The notes beneath the pieces are model-generated. The model was not told the DNA's origin, ran no database searches, and saw only the letters and a list, made by a program, of their open reading frames with translations. Of a DNA stretch of 64,000 nt, positions 62,707 through 64,000 are shown piece after piece (positions within the stretch are counted from its first letter, which is position 1; each line of letters starts with the position of its first letter). A program made the position numbers and the translations under genes. The stretch is from Glaciimonas sp. CA11.2 (lineage in GTDB: Bacteria > Pseudomonadota > Gammaproteobacteria > Burkholderiales > Burkholderiaceae_D): assembly GCF_034314045.1 (NCBI RefSeq), contig NZ_JAVIWL010000001.1, positions 806,001 to 870,000 of the forward strand, read 5' to 3'.

Positions 62707-64000
62707 CTATTGTAGCGACGACAGTAACAAAGCCAACAGCGCCAAAGTCCTGGCCGTCGCGCCACGATGCAGTCGCGCGAACTCGCTGCCGTGCCGCCCC
62801 ATCGTCTCACGCTCTTGATCAGCGAGCAATAATCGACTCGCTACATCGAGCATGTCGCCCGCATCCGTTACCCGCACAGTCGCACCGGCAGCGATCGCTT
62901 GCTCCGTCACTGCGGCAAAATTAAAAGTATGAGGACCAATCAGGACGGGCCTACCAACCGCACATGCTTCGATCAAATTTTGTCCGCCTAACGGCATCAG
63001 ACTTCCACCAATAAATGCGATATCCGAGGCGCCATAATATGCAAACATTTCCCCCATCGAGTCGCCGAGCAGCACCTTGATTTCCGGCTTAAGTTGGTCG
63101 TTTCCCAAGGCTGATCGTCTTGCCATTAGTAATTTATTCGCCGTGATCAAATTGGCAACCTCATCGAATCGCTGTGGATGACGTGGAACGATGATCAGCA
63201 ACAGGTTTTCGATCGAAAGCGCCCTCTCCGCTTTGCACAACTCCGCAAGGATGAGTGCTTCCTCGCCCTCCCGCGTGCTAGCGCACAACAGCACTGGGCG
63301 TAACCCTATTTGATGACGCAGAGCAATACCGATGCGTACTAAATCCTCTGACGGTTCGACATCAAATTTAAGATTACCGGTAATCGTCACGCTGCTGGCA
63401 CCGAGTTGCTGCAACCGCTGCGCATCTTCTTTCGTTTGCGCACCAACGCAAGAAATTCCATGCGCGGCTTCAGTCATCAGCGTCTCAAATTTTTTCCCGC
63501 GTCGCAATGACCGCTCCGATAACCGCGCATTGACCAACGCTACCGGAACCTTATAACGGGCGCATTGTGCAATCATGTTCGGCCAGACTTCGGTTTCCAT
63601 CAGGACGCACAAGCGCGGCGAAAAATGACGTAAAAATCGACCCACCATCCAACCCGTGTCATAAGGCAGAAAACTTTGTACTACACGCGCTGAGGTACCA
63701 AACAGCGCCTGTCCGGTTGCACGACCGGTCGCGGTCATGTGCGTCAACAAGATCGTGTGTTGCGGGTAATCGGCGAGTAGCATATTCACCAGTGGTTCAG
63801 CCGCCCGTGTTTCTCCGACGGATACCGCATGCACCCATATATAGGAGGGCGTCGGGTATACAGCACCATTATTTAGCTTCGGATAAAATCCCAGGCGTTC
63901 CGGAATATACTGCCGATATCCCGGCTCCTTGCGACCACGCCACCAAAGGCGACACAGCGCCAGCGGAATGATTAACCACCACACAAAAGAATAAAGCAGG
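62707..64000 (-). CDS. waaA: 3-deoxy-D-manno-octulosonic acid transferase (start outside window)
   Basis: At least 430 residues of the Kdo transferase that adds Kdo to lipid A precursor at the inner membrane. The frame stays open to the window edge, and the upstream residues (LLYSFVWWLIIP) are still family sequence, so the true start lies beyond base 64000. Key parts are HAVSVGETRAAEPL with the catalytic Glu, LMETEVWPNMI, NARLSERS, LKFDVEPS, IVPRHPQRF, FIGGSLMPLGGQN and GPHTFNF. Two or more Kdo units cannot be told apart here. Confidence 0.95.
   Translation of the reverse strand, partial: LLYSFVWWLIIPLALCRLWWRGRKEPGYRQYIPERLGFYPKLNNGAVYPTPSYIWVHAVSVGETRAAEPLVNMLLADYPQHTILLTHMTATGRATGQALFGTSARVVQSFLPYDTGWMVGRFLRHFSPRLCVLMETEVWPNMIAQCARYKVPVALVNARLSERSLRRGKKFETLMTEAAHGISCVGAQTKEDAQRLQQLGASSVTITGNLKFDVEPSEDLVRIGIALRHQIGLRPVLLCASTREGEEALILAELCKAERALSIENLLLIIVPRHPQRFDEVANLITANKLLMARRSALGNDQLKPEIKVLLGDSMGEMFAYYGASDIAFIGGSLMPLGGQNLIEACAVGRPVLIGPHTFNFAAVTEQAIAAGATVRVTDAGDMLDVASRLLLADQERETMGRHGSEFARLHRGATARTLALLALLLSSLQ

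Noticed and set aside
1..64000. CRISPR arrays, prophage, complete IS, rRNA or tRNA genes
   Set aside because: No regularly spaced repeats, integrase or transposase genes, or recognisable RNA gene sequences were seen by reading; a covariance-model scan would be decisive for tRNAs.

Overview
The window is about 64 kb of chromosome from a beta-proteobacterium, most likely Burkholderiales, family Oxalobacteraceae (Collimonas/Glaciimonas/Herbaspirillum-like). The grounds are moderate GC, Bug-type (TctC) and TRAP solute-binding proteins, the pcm-rhodanese-tolC arrangement, a urea/amide ABC operon next to aliphatic amidase, and an intergenic repeat (46.4-46.7 kb) of a type common in that order. The genus is inferred from protein character only. 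I saw no rRNA, tRNA, CRISPR array, phage or complete insertion sequence.

Region 1 (0.1-21.7 kb) looks like a catabolic neighbourhood. A minus-strand set encodes an alpha/beta hydrolase, a Baeyer-Villiger monooxygenase and a short-chain dehydrogenase. A Bug-type binding protein with a nitronate-monooxygenase-like flavoprotein and a divergent cupin follow. Further on come an acyl-CoA synthetase coupled to two PPC-domain proteins, a thiolase, and a TRAP transporter (DctP plus fused DctQM) co-directional with two more short-chain dehydrogenases. A LysR regulator and a sensorless sigma-54 activator close the set. A canonical -24/-12 promoter precedes the TRAP genes, and a paired TTTCGAAA palindrome with identical 20-bp spacing lies upstream of both the cupin and the Bug gene. 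A plausible scheme is alcohol to ketone (SDR), ketone to ester or lactone (BVMO), hydrolysis, CoA activation and thiolysis; the substrate is unknown. A CzcE-like protein, a MarR regulator and cyclopropane fatty acid synthase are interspersed.

Region 2 (21.8-28.1 kb) holds a PAS-GGDEF-EAL protein translationally coupled to a CheB-CheR-PAS protein that carries a one-base frameshift in a C5 tract (G5 on the coding strand), then a sparse stretch with tiny lipoprotein genes.

Region 3 (28.1-42.2 kb) is an amide/urea nitrogen module. UrtABCDE-type ABC transporter genes, amiE, fmdA and an FmdB-like zinc ribbon gene run on the minus strand. Divergently, a 1172-residue protein joins an NCS1 permease, a Cys-rich segment, a histidine kinase and a receiver; it overlaps a LuxR-type response regulator gene and is followed by a cytosolic 5'-nucleotidase. 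This transporter-kinase fusion facing an amide uptake operon is the most interesting system in the window.

Region 4 (42.3-64 kb) is mostly housekeeping and envelope: malic enzyme (MaeB), rubredoxin reductase, RecQ, two adjacent UppP paralogues, a DUF1439 lipoprotein, a YkgJ cluster protein, Pcm-like methyltransferase, rhodanese, TolC, a complete RND efflux operon with a TetR repressor and an AcrR-type operator, a YdcF protein and the start-truncated waaA at the window edge.
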